From positions 710,929,563-710,993,562 of the forward strand of contig NC_057810.1 in NCBI RefSeq assembly GCF_018294505.1: a DNA stretch of 64,000 nucleotides, given 5' to 3'. Both the position numbers and the translations under genes were made by a program. This DNA comes from Triticum aestivum. Lineage: Eukaryota; Streptophyta; Magnoliopsida; Poales; Poaceae. This document shows, in pieces, positions 12,101-21,039 of this stretch. Position 1 is the first letter of the stretch, and the number at the start of each line of letters is the position of its first letter. The notes under the pieces were generated by a model that saw nothing but the letters and a program-made list of their open reading frames with translations, was not told where the DNA came from and made no database searches.

Positions 12101-12668
12101 TTCAATTGAAGAAAAGGGCAAAGCACCAGCTGTTATCGATGAAGGCATTCATCCGTTGGATGGTTAGTTCCGCAAAGCTGCATCTTACTTCACCAATGAT
12201 GACTCTGCCACTCATGATTCTGCTGCCAATGCTCCCAAGTCAAGTCCTCAAGCTACTGCTCCTCGTGTGATGACTGACCGTGAGCTGCTTCTAAGTCCTC
12301 ACCAGAAGGTTGATCGGAACCACAAATGGGTTAAGCATCAGTTTGGCTCTATTCTTCACAACATGACCTCTACACATAATGCAGTGAAGAAAAACCATTA
12401 CTACCACCACGAAGTCTTCGATCGCACCTGGGCTATTCTATCACATCTGTATGGTGAAGAAGATCTAAAGCAAATGGGCTTCAAAGAAGACTTTGACTGG
12501 TCTGCTCCTCCACCAAAGAAGCTCAAGAAGGTCAAGGTTCCTCCCCTGGTCGCCAGTTCATATTCTTCATCACGCGACACGGATGAGTATGAAGACTTGA
12601 ACGACACTGCAGTAGGCTCTACATCGACTCAAGACCCCAACAACGCTAGCGCTGCACCATCTTCATGA
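9140..12668 (+). pseudogene. Element E long ORF, main part, with three in-frame stops
   Basis: Continues the frame begun at 104. With that segment it spans about 1,248 codons, ending at a TGA at 12666-12668. Three stops interrupt it (TAG 9576-9578, TAA 11697-11699, TAG 12165-12167), each one C-to-T step from a Gln codon, and there is no frameshift. Layout: a basic N-terminal region (Arg/Lys/Trp-rich, 9165-9330), an Ala/Ser/Pro/Lys low-complexity stretch (9400-9800), an acidic Glu-rich disordered middle (9830-11200), then a compact domain from about 11240 to 12060 rich in Phe, Tyr and Trp. That domain has the feel of the plant transposon-protein domains found in non-autonomous LTR elements, but I cannot assign it. 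There is no protease, reverse transcriptase or integrase motif. Confidence 0.65.
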
Positions 12669-13188
12669 TATTCTTCAGGGGCGTTAGTCCTCATTTTCAA
12701 CCCTTTTGGTCATTCGATGACAAAGAGGGAGAAATTTGAGTTAGTATTCAAGCGGGTCTATCTTATATGGGCGTTTTTTTCTAAGTTACAACTCTCGTTC
12801 TTTTGATAACTTTGCTGGATCGAGTTGTAATCTTAAACTCTATGGTGGCCTGATACTTTTGCTGAGTTCTTCTGCATGCTTATTCCTCATTAATGTCAAT
12901 GAACGCATGCTGAATTACATCAGTAACCATATTTCATCATGCATTTCAAATTCTTCATATTATATGTCAAATGCGTGTATGAATTACAAGATATAGTGGG
13001 AGATCTCCATGATTATACTCTTCAAGTGTGCATTGCTTCAAAAGAAAATTCCTCATTATGCACATCTTCAGGGGGAGTTCTTCTATATCTTGCAATCAAA
13101 TTCCTCAACATCAATACTTACACTTCATATATTTATCCCCGTTGAAAACTTAACCTATATTGTCATCAATCACCAAAAAGGGGGAGAT
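12669..13188 (+). other. Element E 3' untranslated region and polypurine tract
   Basis: AT-rich, non-coding. The tract AAAAAGGGGGAGAT at about 13175-13188 abuts the 3' LTR and should prime plus-strand synthesis. Two similar tracts occur upstream: AAAGAGGGAGAAA near 12722 and AGGGGGAGTT near 13069. Confidence 0.7.
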
Positions 13189-14687
13189 TGTAAGTGCATC
13201 TAGTGCCCCTTAGTGATTTTGGTGTATTGAAGACTTATAGGTTAAGAGATTGATGTGTTTGTGAGTGTACACAGGTCTATAAGTCTATGAGGAGTTTGAT
13301 ATTTACAGAGAAAGTCGACCCCTACAAATGAAGTTCTTCAACTGAAGACTTTGGATATCTGAAGACTTTGAAAGTGAATAAATTGGTGTGACCTTGAAGA
13401 CTTGGCAATCATTCGAGGAAAATAAAGCGTGAAGACTCTATATTTCATAGTTTCATTTTTCTCTTTCTTGAGTCATAGGAAACACCGTACTGTTAAAGGG
13501 GGTCAAGGAAATACTAAGGAAAAATTTCCATGTGATGCTCAACTCAAAATCCTACGCCTACCAATCCCTTCGAGTGAAGCCGTTGGAAATCTCACATAGT
13601 TCAGTCATATTCTTCAGTGACACAGACGAAGTTCTTCTGGTCTCTAAGAAATTTGTTCTGACTGAGGAGTTAGGATTCGCCAATGCGGATTGCCTACATA
13701 GTGAGGAACATGATAGCCCTGAGAAATTTGAGAGTCAAATATTCCGACCGTTGCTGTGCTATGCGCCAGCTGTCCAAAAATATCTACCCACCTAATGGTC
13801 ATATCAGACAAGGGCGTTTATGTATTATCATGTCAGGCTGCTCCCTAGGCTATAAATAGCCGCCCCCTACAACCACTAGTTGGTTGGCTGCTCCGAGAGA
13901 AACTGACACTTGTCATTTGAGAGCATCCCATCCTCCGAGGACTTTGAGTGAAAATCATCAAGTGAGGAAAACCCAAACCCAAACCTACAAAACCCCAAAG
14001 TGATTGAGCATCACTGAAGAGATTGATCCTGCGTGGATCCGACGCTTGTTTCCTTTGAAGACTATGCTTCTTCCACACGGTTAGGCGTCAAGGTCTAGAG
14101 CATCCAAGAGGAACTGTGGATCGCTGAGTGACCGAGTTTGTGAAGGTCCGGAAGTCACCTGAAGACTTACCATGAGTGTTTGGGTGAGGTCTGTGTGACC
14201 TTAGCTCAAGGAGAATACAATGAGGACTGTGTGTCCGGGACTGGGTGTCCTCGAGTTTAAATACTCAACCACTCCAACTAGATGTACAACTGAGAGAGCA
14301 GTTGGAACTGGCCTACCAAATCATTGTCTTCACCGAGCTTACTGGTTCTATTTCCTCAACTCAATCATTTCCTCATTTATGTTGTTGTGTGCTTGTTCAT
14401 ATCTATTTGAAGACTTTGACTGAAGACTTTCTCAATTTCCTCAGTTCAATTTCTTCAGTGTGTCCGTCTTCATCTTGTGTTATCCTGTGCTTACGCTTTC
14501 TGTACTCTATGATTGTCTTCATTTCATCATGATGACTATGCGTGTGTTCTGCTATGTTTACTTTTGAGTACTTATTCCGCTGCAAGTAGTTCTTCATTTA
14601 GGAATTTCCTCACCTGCAAATTTCTCAGTGAAGAATTCATAAAAATCATCTATTCACCCCCCCTCTAATCGATATAACGCACTTTCA
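13189..14687 (+). repeat. Element E 3' LTR
   Basis: 1,499 bp from TGTAAGTGCATC to ...CACTTTCA. A TATA-like CTATAAATAG lies near 13850. It is followed by CTTAT (14688-14692) and then element A integrase sequence. Rich in TTCTTCAG/TGAAGACT-type motifs. Confidence 0.85.
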
Positions 14688-14692
14688 CTTAT

Positions 14693-16707
14693 GAGCGGTT
14701 CTGTCTCCCACGTGATGTCCTCCATAAGCTTCGGAGTGACATTTCCGTAGGATTTGTTCCTGTTCATGCTCAGGTACACAATGTCTAATAATACCATCTA
14801 CTCCTTCTTTATAAAGATGTGGGTCATCCCAAAATTAATGTCTTAAATCATAGAAGAATTTTTTTATTTTGTTGGTATGTGAAGCTAGGTGGTATGTATT
14901 TAGCAACAATATAATTAGCATAGTCAGCATACCAAGGTGTACTATGAGAAACATTTATTGCAGCTAGTTGTTTATTAGGGAAACTATCATTAATTGGTTG
15001 TGGGTCATCAAGAATATTTTCAAGTCTAGACAAGTTATCACCTATGGGGTTCTCTGCTCCTTTCCTATCAGTGATATGCAAATCAAATTCTTGTACTAGA
15101 AGAACCCACCTAATGAGTATAGGTTTAGCATCTTTCTTTTCCATAAGATATTTTATAGCAACATGATCGGTGTGAACAATTACTTTAGAATCAACTATGT
15201 AAGATCTGAATTTATCACCAAGCAAACACCACTGTTAAGAATTCTTTTTTAGTAGTAGCATAGTTTCGTTGAGCACTGTCTAGAGTTTTACTAGCATAAT
15301 GAATAACATTTAGTTTCATATCAACTCTTTGTCCTAGAACAACACCAATAGCATAATCACTAGCATCACACATAATCTCAAAAGGCCAGTTCCAATCAGG
15401 TGGTTGAACAACAGGTGCAGTGATTAAGGCTTTCTTTAGTGTTTCAAAGGCTTCCATGCAATCATCATCAAACACAAAGGGAATATACTTTTGCAAAAGA
15501 TTAGTAAGAGGCCTAGAAATTTTAGAGAAGTCTTTGAAAAACCTTCTATAGAAACCAGCATGACCAAGGAAATACCTTTGATATCTTTAGGACATGTCAT
15601 TTTCTCAATTGCATCAACCGTGGCTTTGTCCACCTCAATGCCTCTTTCTGAAATTTTGTGTCCCAAGACAATACCTTCATTAACCATAAAGTGGCACTTC
15701 TCCCAATTCAATACAAGATTTGTTTGTTCACATCTCTGCAAAACTCGATCAAGATTGCTTAAGAAATCATCAAAAGACTTCCCATAGACAGAAAAGTCAT
15801 CCATGAAAACCTCAACAATATTTTCACAAAAATCATAGAAGATAGCAGTCATAAATCTTTGAAAGATAGCAGGTACATTACATAAACCAAAAGGCATACG
15901 TCTATAAGCAAATGTTCAAAAAGGACAAGTAAAAGTGGTCTTTTCTTCATCAGATTGCAAAACAGGTATTTGTGAAAAGCCAGAATATCCATCAAGGAAG
16001 CAAAAATGTGTGCTTAGATAATCTTTCTAACATTTGATCAATAAAAGGCGGAGGGTAATGATCTTTCCTAGTAGCTTTATTTAATTTTCTATAATCAATT
16101 ATCATTCTATAGCCCGTGACATTTGTGGAATAAGCTCATTCTTATCATTAGGAAGAACAGTAATACCTCCTTTCTTAGGGACACAATGAACAAGACTTAC
16201 CCATCTACTATCATCTATAGGATAGATTATACCTGCTTCCAGAAGTTTCAATATTTCCATTCTTACCACTTCTTTCATTTTCGGATTTAACCGACGTTGG
16301 TGATTAACAACGAGTTTAGCATCAGGTTCCACATTAATCTTGTGCTGACATAGAGTGGGACTAATGCCCTTAAGATCATCAATAGTATATCCAATAGCAC
16401 CCCTATGCTTCCTTAGAACTTTCAATGATCTTTCCTCTTCATGTTTTGAAAGGTTAGCACTAATAATAATAGGATATATCTTCTTTTCATCAAGATAAGA
16501 ATATTTCAAAGTGTTTGGTAATTGTTTTAGTTCAAACACAGGATCACCTTTAGGTGGAGGAGGACCTCCTAGAGTTTCAATAGGCATATTGTGTTTAAGC
16601 AGAGGTGGTTGTTGGCAAAAGATTCTATCTATTTCATTTCTTTCACGCATATGCAAATCATTTTCATGGTCTAGCACATATTGTTCCAAAGGATCAGTAG
16701 GAGGCAC
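14693..16707 (-). pseudogene. Element A pol: reverse transcriptase, RNase H and start of integrase
   Basis: Reverse transcriptase begins in 16707-16102 (typical 'LLEAGIIYPIDDS' segment). It passes a frameshift and stop near 16100-15900 and continues in 15897-15436, where the catalytic Phe-Met-Asp-Asp motif sits at 15797-15808. RNase H follows (15496-15215 and 15225-14848) with Cys-Asp-Ala-Ser and His-Thr-Asp-His motifs, in two frames. After a break near 14848, about 50 codons of the integrase zinc-binding region (His/His/Cys pattern) are readable before element E interrupts at 14687. In life this set copies the RNA and integrates the cDNA. At least three frame breaks inactivate it. Confidence 0.8.
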
Positions 16708-17141
16708 AACAATAGAAGCAAGACCAGTAATTTCATCCTTATTGGCAAATCTTTCTTATGAGGTTGTTTAGTAAACTTGGAAAAATTAAACTCATGAGAT
16801 TCATCACCAAAGCTAACACCAATAGTTTGTTTCTCACAATCTATTTTAGCATTGACGGTGTTCAAGAAAGGTCTACCAAATATAATGGGACAAAAGTCAT
16901 CTTGTGGGGTGCTAAGAACAAGAAAATCAATAGGGTATTTTATTTTCCCACACAAGACTTCAACTTCTCTAAGAATCGGTGATATAGTATCTCTATTAGC
17001 AAGTTTAATAGTAAAATCTATGTCTTCTATTTCAGCAGGTGCTATTTCATCTTTAATTTCCTGATATAGCGAGAAAGGAATAGCTCTCACACTAGCACCT
17101 AGGTCACATAACCCATGATAACAGTGATCTCCTATCTTAAC
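16672..17141 (-). pseudogene. Element A aspartic protease
   Basis: The segment carries Cys-Asp-Leu-Gly-Ala-Ser around 17090-17108, with catalytic Asp (GAC) at 17103-17105, and later the ILGRPF-like 'IIFGRPFLNT' flap-end motif. A stop at 17142-17144 separates it from gag. Unlike element B's protease, the catalytic aspartate is retained. Confidence 0.7.
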
Positions 17142-18313
17142 TCAGACAATAGGCATGCCAACAACTAGTCTATGTTTATCTTTTCCTTCAGGTTTAGCAA
17201 TTCTAGAAGCTTCACCACAGAAGTAAATAACATGCCCATCAATATTATCCACTAAGATATCTTTAACCATAGCAACACTAGGTTCAACTTTGATTTGTAA
17301 ATATGGTTTGGGTGTTCTAACATAACTTTTGTTGACCGCAGTTGAAACTTTAGCATGTTCCTTCATCCTAACAGGAAAAGATGGTTTTTCAATATAAGAA
17401 GCGGGAACAGCTGGATCAACATTGTAAATGATAGTTTCTTCTTTAGCTTTTACCAGTTCTTTAACTTCTTATTTAATTGGTGGGTGATATGTAAACCACT
17501 TCTCCTTAGGGAGATCAACATGAGTAGCAAAATATTCACAAAAGGAAGCTACTACCTTAGAGTCAAGTCCATATTTAGTGCTAAACTTTTTAAAAGCATC
17601 GGTATTCATAAAAGATTTAACACAATCAAACTTAGGTTCAATACCTGACTCTTTACCTTCGCCGAGTTCCCAATCGTCAGAGTTGCATTTAATTGTTTCT
17701 AAGAGATCCCACCGGAATTCAATAGTATTCTTCATGAAAGAGCCAGTACAAGAAGTATCGAGCATGGATTGATCATTACGACAAAGTCGAGCATAAAAAT
17801 TCTGAATAATAATTTCTTTTGAGAGCTCATGATTGGGGCATGAATATAACATTGACTTAAGCCTCCCCCAAGATAGAGAGATACTTTCTCCTTCCGAGGC
17901 CAAAAATTATATATATAATTCCGATCACGATGAACTAGATGCATAGGATAAAATTTCTGATGAAATTCCAATTTCAAATGGTTCCAGTTCCAAGATCCAA
18001 TATCATCGCATAGCCTATACCATGTCAATGATTTTCCCTTCAAAGATAAAGGGAAAACCTTTTTCTTAGCTTCATCTCTGGGCAAGCCTGCAAGCTTAAA
18101 TAATGCACAAATTTCATCCACATATATCAAGTGCATATCAGGATGTTCGGTTCCATCTCCTGCATAAGGATTAGCTAGCAGTTATTCTAACATACCCGAA
18201 GGAATTTCATATTCAATATTTTCAGTAGGTGCAGTAGGTTGAAGGGTGACTAATTGCGGTTCCGGTCGAGGTGAAGATACCCCGAACAAACCCCTCAAAG
18301 GATTGTTTTCCAT
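17142..18313 (-). pseudogene. Element A gag
   Basis: Starts at the ATG at 18313, about 80 bp inside the primer-binding site. A stop falls about 45 codons in (near 18185). Then the retrotransposon gag domain appears in 18136-17900 ('PLSLKGKSLTWYR', 'LKLEFHQKFYP'). The frame shifts near 17900 into 17903-17469 and again into 17366-17142. The downstream half is the linker toward protease. Non-functional. Confidence 0.7.
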
Positions 18314-18391
18314 AGTAGCAAGTGACAATAAATTTTAGCACGTAGTAATAATGTTTCCTTACCAATTTCCACTTACCAAGAGCGCTTCACT

Positions 18392-18410
18392 CCCCGGCAG
18401 TGGCGCCAGA
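18392..18410 (-). promoter_or_regulatory. Element A primer-binding site (tRNA-Asp type)
   Basis: The minus strand reads TGGCGCCACTGCCGGGGAG just inside the LTR. This closely matches the complement of the 3' end of plant tRNA-Asp (CCCCGGCAACGGCGCCA), the usual Athila primer. Confidence 0.75.
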
Positions 18411-18419
18411 AAATTGCCT

Positions 18420-19445
18420 TGATGACCCAGAAGTGTATGGGGTCAATTGTAGACCTTTTAGATAAGTAAGAGTGTCGAACCCAACGAGGAGCAGAAGGAA
18501 ATGACAAGTGGTTTTCAGCAAGGTAATGCCTTCAAGTGCTAAATTTGTAAGTAGCGGAGTAGTTTGGTAGCAAGATAATTTGTAATGAGCAAGTAACAAT
18601 AGTAGTAACAAAAGTACAGAAAGGTATGAGGCAAAGGACAAGCCAAAATGGTTTCTTATGATAAGCAAAGTGTTCTTGATGGTACACGGGAATTCATCTA
18701 GTCACTTTCAGCATGTTGGCTTAATTCGTGTTCGGTACTTTGATAATTTGATATGTGGGTGGACCGGTGCTTAGGTGTTGTTCTTACTTGAACAAACCTC
18801 CTACTTACGACTGACCCTCTCGCAAGCATCCACAACTACGAGAAAAGTATTAAGAATAAATTCTAACCATAGCATTAAACTTTTGGATCCAATCGGTCCC
18901 TTACGGAATAGCGCATAAACTGGGGTTTAATCTTTTGTCACTCTCGCAACCCACCATCTAATAACTACTCCACAATGCATTCCCTTAGGCCCAAATATGG
19001 TGAAGTGTCATGTAGTCGATGTTCACATGACACCACTAAGAGAATGGCAACATACATACCATCAAAATATCGAACACATATCAAGTTCACATGATTACTT
19101 GCAACATGATTTCTCCCGTGACCTCAAGAACGAAAGTAGCTACTCACAAATGATAAACATGCTCAAGATCAGAGGGGTATTGAATAGCATAATGGATCTG
19201 AACATATAATCTTCCACCAAATAAACCATATGGTAATCAACTACAAGATGTAATCAACACTACTAGTCACCCAGAAGCACCAATCTATAGTTTTGATACA
19301 AAGATTGAACACAAGAGATGAAATAGGGTTTGAGAGGAGTTGGTGCTATGAAGATGTTGATGAAGATAGCCCTCCCCAAGACGGGAGAGTTGTTGGTGAT
19401 GATGATGACTTTCCCCCTCCGGGAGGGAAGTTCCCCTGGCGGAAT
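18420..19445 (-). repeat. Element A 5' LTR, left fragment
   Basis: Begins TGATGACCCAGAAG on this strand (LTR end TCATCA in sense) and is cut at 19445 by CACTA-1. With 34083-34558 the LTR totals about 1,502 bp. Confidence 0.85.
19443..19445. repeat. Target-site duplication of CACTA-1, left copy (AAT)
   Basis: AAT before CACTACTGG matches AAT at 34080-34082. A 3-bp duplication is characteristic of CACTA transposons. Confidence 0.8.
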
Positions 19446-19740
19446 CACTACTGGAATCAGCTACTTTGCCATCTGCCAGCTCTTTGCCATCAGCTAGCGG
19501 ACGGCAAAGAAGCTCTTTGCCATCAGCTACTGAAAAGTAGACGGCAAAGAAAGGGCAGATGGCAAAAGAGGCCTTTGCCATCTGCCGGCTCTTTGCCGTC
19601 AGCTAGCTGACGGCAAAGAGAGAGATGGCCCCCACCCCCCGCCTGTTTGGGGAAAACTTAACGCCCCACCTCTTTGCCGTCCGCTAGCAGACGGCAAAGG
19701 GAGACAAAGGCAGACGACAAAGAACGGTGGACGACAAAGA
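19446..19740. repeat. CACTA-1 left terminal inverted repeat and subterminal repeats
   Basis: After the terminal 20 bp come many copies of TTTGCC(G/A)TC in both orientations (for example 19468, 19485, 19527, 19575). In CACTA elements such subterminal motifs are the binding sites of the TNPA-type protein. Confidence 0.8.
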
Positions 19741-20470
19741 GCAGACTAACTAACGGCCGCAAACCCCCCGCCCGTTAATTACTCTCTCTCTCCCTCTCTC
19801 CTCCCCGACGCCCCGCCACCAGATCGATCCCCACCCACCGCCGCCCCCGCCGCCCGGCGCCGCCCCCGCCCCCTGCCGCCATCGCTGCCCCGGCGCCCAG
19901 CGCCGCCCCCGCCCCCGCACCCGCTTGGCCCGTCGCCCCACCACCCCGACCTCCGCCCCCACCCCACTCGCCGACACCCCGTCACCCCACCACCCCTCCG
20001 CCACCCACCGCCCGGCGCAGCCCCCGCCACCGCCCCTGCTTGCCTCGTCGCCCCACCGCCCTCCACCCCACCTTCCCCGCCGACCCCGCCGCCCGGCGCC
20101 GCCCCCATCACCGCCCCCGCCGCCCGGTGCCCCCCCCCCCCGCCCCCGCCCCCGCCGACCGTCCCATTGCTCCGGTGAGGGACTACTTTTTTTTCTTCTG
20201 TTTTTTCATTCTTTTTGTTGTTTAATTGTTAGTGCTAGATTGTGTTAGTGTTAGTGTTAGAAAAGAATTAGAAGAAGTAGAAGTAGTAGAACAAGAAGAA
20301 AAGAAAAGAAGTAGAAAAAATATGAAAAAAGAAAAAGAAGAAAAGAAGTAGAAGAAGAAGAAAGGAAGAAAAGAAAAGAAGTAGAAAAAGATGAAAAAAT
20401 AAGAAGAAGAAAAGAAGTAGAAGAAGTAGAAGAAGTAGAAGAATTATTAGTTAGGTCATATATTTTTTGA
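19741..20470. other. CACTA-1 leader: C-rich tract followed by purine-rich tract
   Basis: 19790-20160 is extremely C-rich (CCGCCCCCGCC-type). Proline/arginine-rich open frames here are composition artefacts. 20240-20460 is almost pure A/G on the plus strand (AGAAGAAG/GTAGAAG units). No gene is seen. Confidence 0.6.
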
Positions 20471-20751
20471 TTTTGATATGAAAAACATCATATATAATTG
20501 TGTTGATCGGGTAGACTTAAATGTGCAGTTGTTTCATCGCTGCGAGGTTTGGTGTTCGACGACCTCGCCGTGCATTTGACGAGCTCTGCCCCTTTGTTCG
20601 TGGGTGAGCACAAATGACATGTACTTCTCCCCCATTAATTATTTGCTCTGTTCCGGTGTTCGTGCCGATGAAATTTGATAGCTAGCTATATATGTGTCTT
20701 GAATCATCAGTATGCGTAACCAATACGCGTCTCCCATTCAAAAGCGTCATA

Positions 20752-20785
20752 GTTATAAATATGCATGCATTTGCATATTTATAAC
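20752..20785. repeat. Short palindrome, 13-bp perfect arms
   Basis: GTTATAAATATGC at 20752-20764 and its exact reverse complement at 20773-20785, with an 8-bp spacer. It lies just before the large hairpin. Confidence 0.85.
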
Positions 20786-20824
20786 CTTGATTCTTTCGAA
20801 TTGTCCAACGCTATCCATGGACAG

Positions 20825-21039
20825 CCCGAGTATGTGTATATTAGGTTTTTTCCCATATGCTTTGCTCCGGATCCGATGCATAAATTTCGTCAGTGCCTCC
20901 CTGTTGTTCTCCGGGTACACATCCTCTCTGTTTATTGTAGAGACGTGTATCAGGAGAACAGCAGGGAGGTGCTGCCGAAATTTTGCGTCGGATCCAGGGC
21001 ATAGCATGGGAAAATGAACCCAATCTACACATACTCGGG
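20825..21039. repeat. Long imperfect inverted repeat upstream of the CACTA-1 transposase
   Basis: Left arm 20825 to about 20928, right arm about 20935-21039. Matching blocks include CCCGAGTATGTGTA, TTTCCCAT, GGATCCGA, AAATTTCG, CCTCCCTG and TGTTCTCC, read against the complement of the right arm. The loop is only a few bases. It ends 141 bp before the transposase ATG, so it would be in the leader or promoter. Confidence 0.8.

Larger units (their letters stand above)
1..14687 (+). mobile_element. Element E: LTR retrotransposon without recognisable gag-pol (internal part and 3' LTR), interrupted by Fatima
   Basis: The window opens inside this element; its 5' LTR lies to the left. Its 3' LTR is complete (13189-14687) and follows a polypurine tract. 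Fatima (319-9134) interrupts it, with a CCCCC duplication at 314-318 and 9135-9139. The only long frame encodes no protease, reverse transcriptase or integrase that I can recognise, so the element looks non-autonomous. It is inserted in the integrase region of element A; CTTAT after the 3' LTR (14688-14692) should be one copy of its target duplication. The superfamily is unsettled: the tract ending GGGGGAGAT before TG is copia-like, but no diagnostic domain is visible. Confidence 0.85.
14688..18419 (-). mobile_element. Element A: Athila-clade gypsy retrotransposon, internal region (cut at its integrase by element E)
   Basis: Order on the minus strand from the LTR at 18420: primer-binding site, gag, protease, reverse transcriptase, RNase H, then the first part of integrase, cut at 14687 by element E. 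The rest should lie left of the window beyond E's 5' LTR. Its LTR is split by CACTA-1 into 18420-19445 and 34083-34558. The LTR and internal sequence place it in the large Triticeae Athila group (Sabrina/WHAM-like); I do not fix the family name. Confidence 0.8.

Noticed and set aside
19750..20250. Open frames rich in Pro/Arg/Gly on both strands
   Set aside because: Produced by extreme C-rich composition; all frames are open and no domain or start context supports a gene.
20825..21039. Direct homologue of miR820
   Set aside because: Position in a CACTA element is suggestive but I see no miR820-like sequence in either arm.
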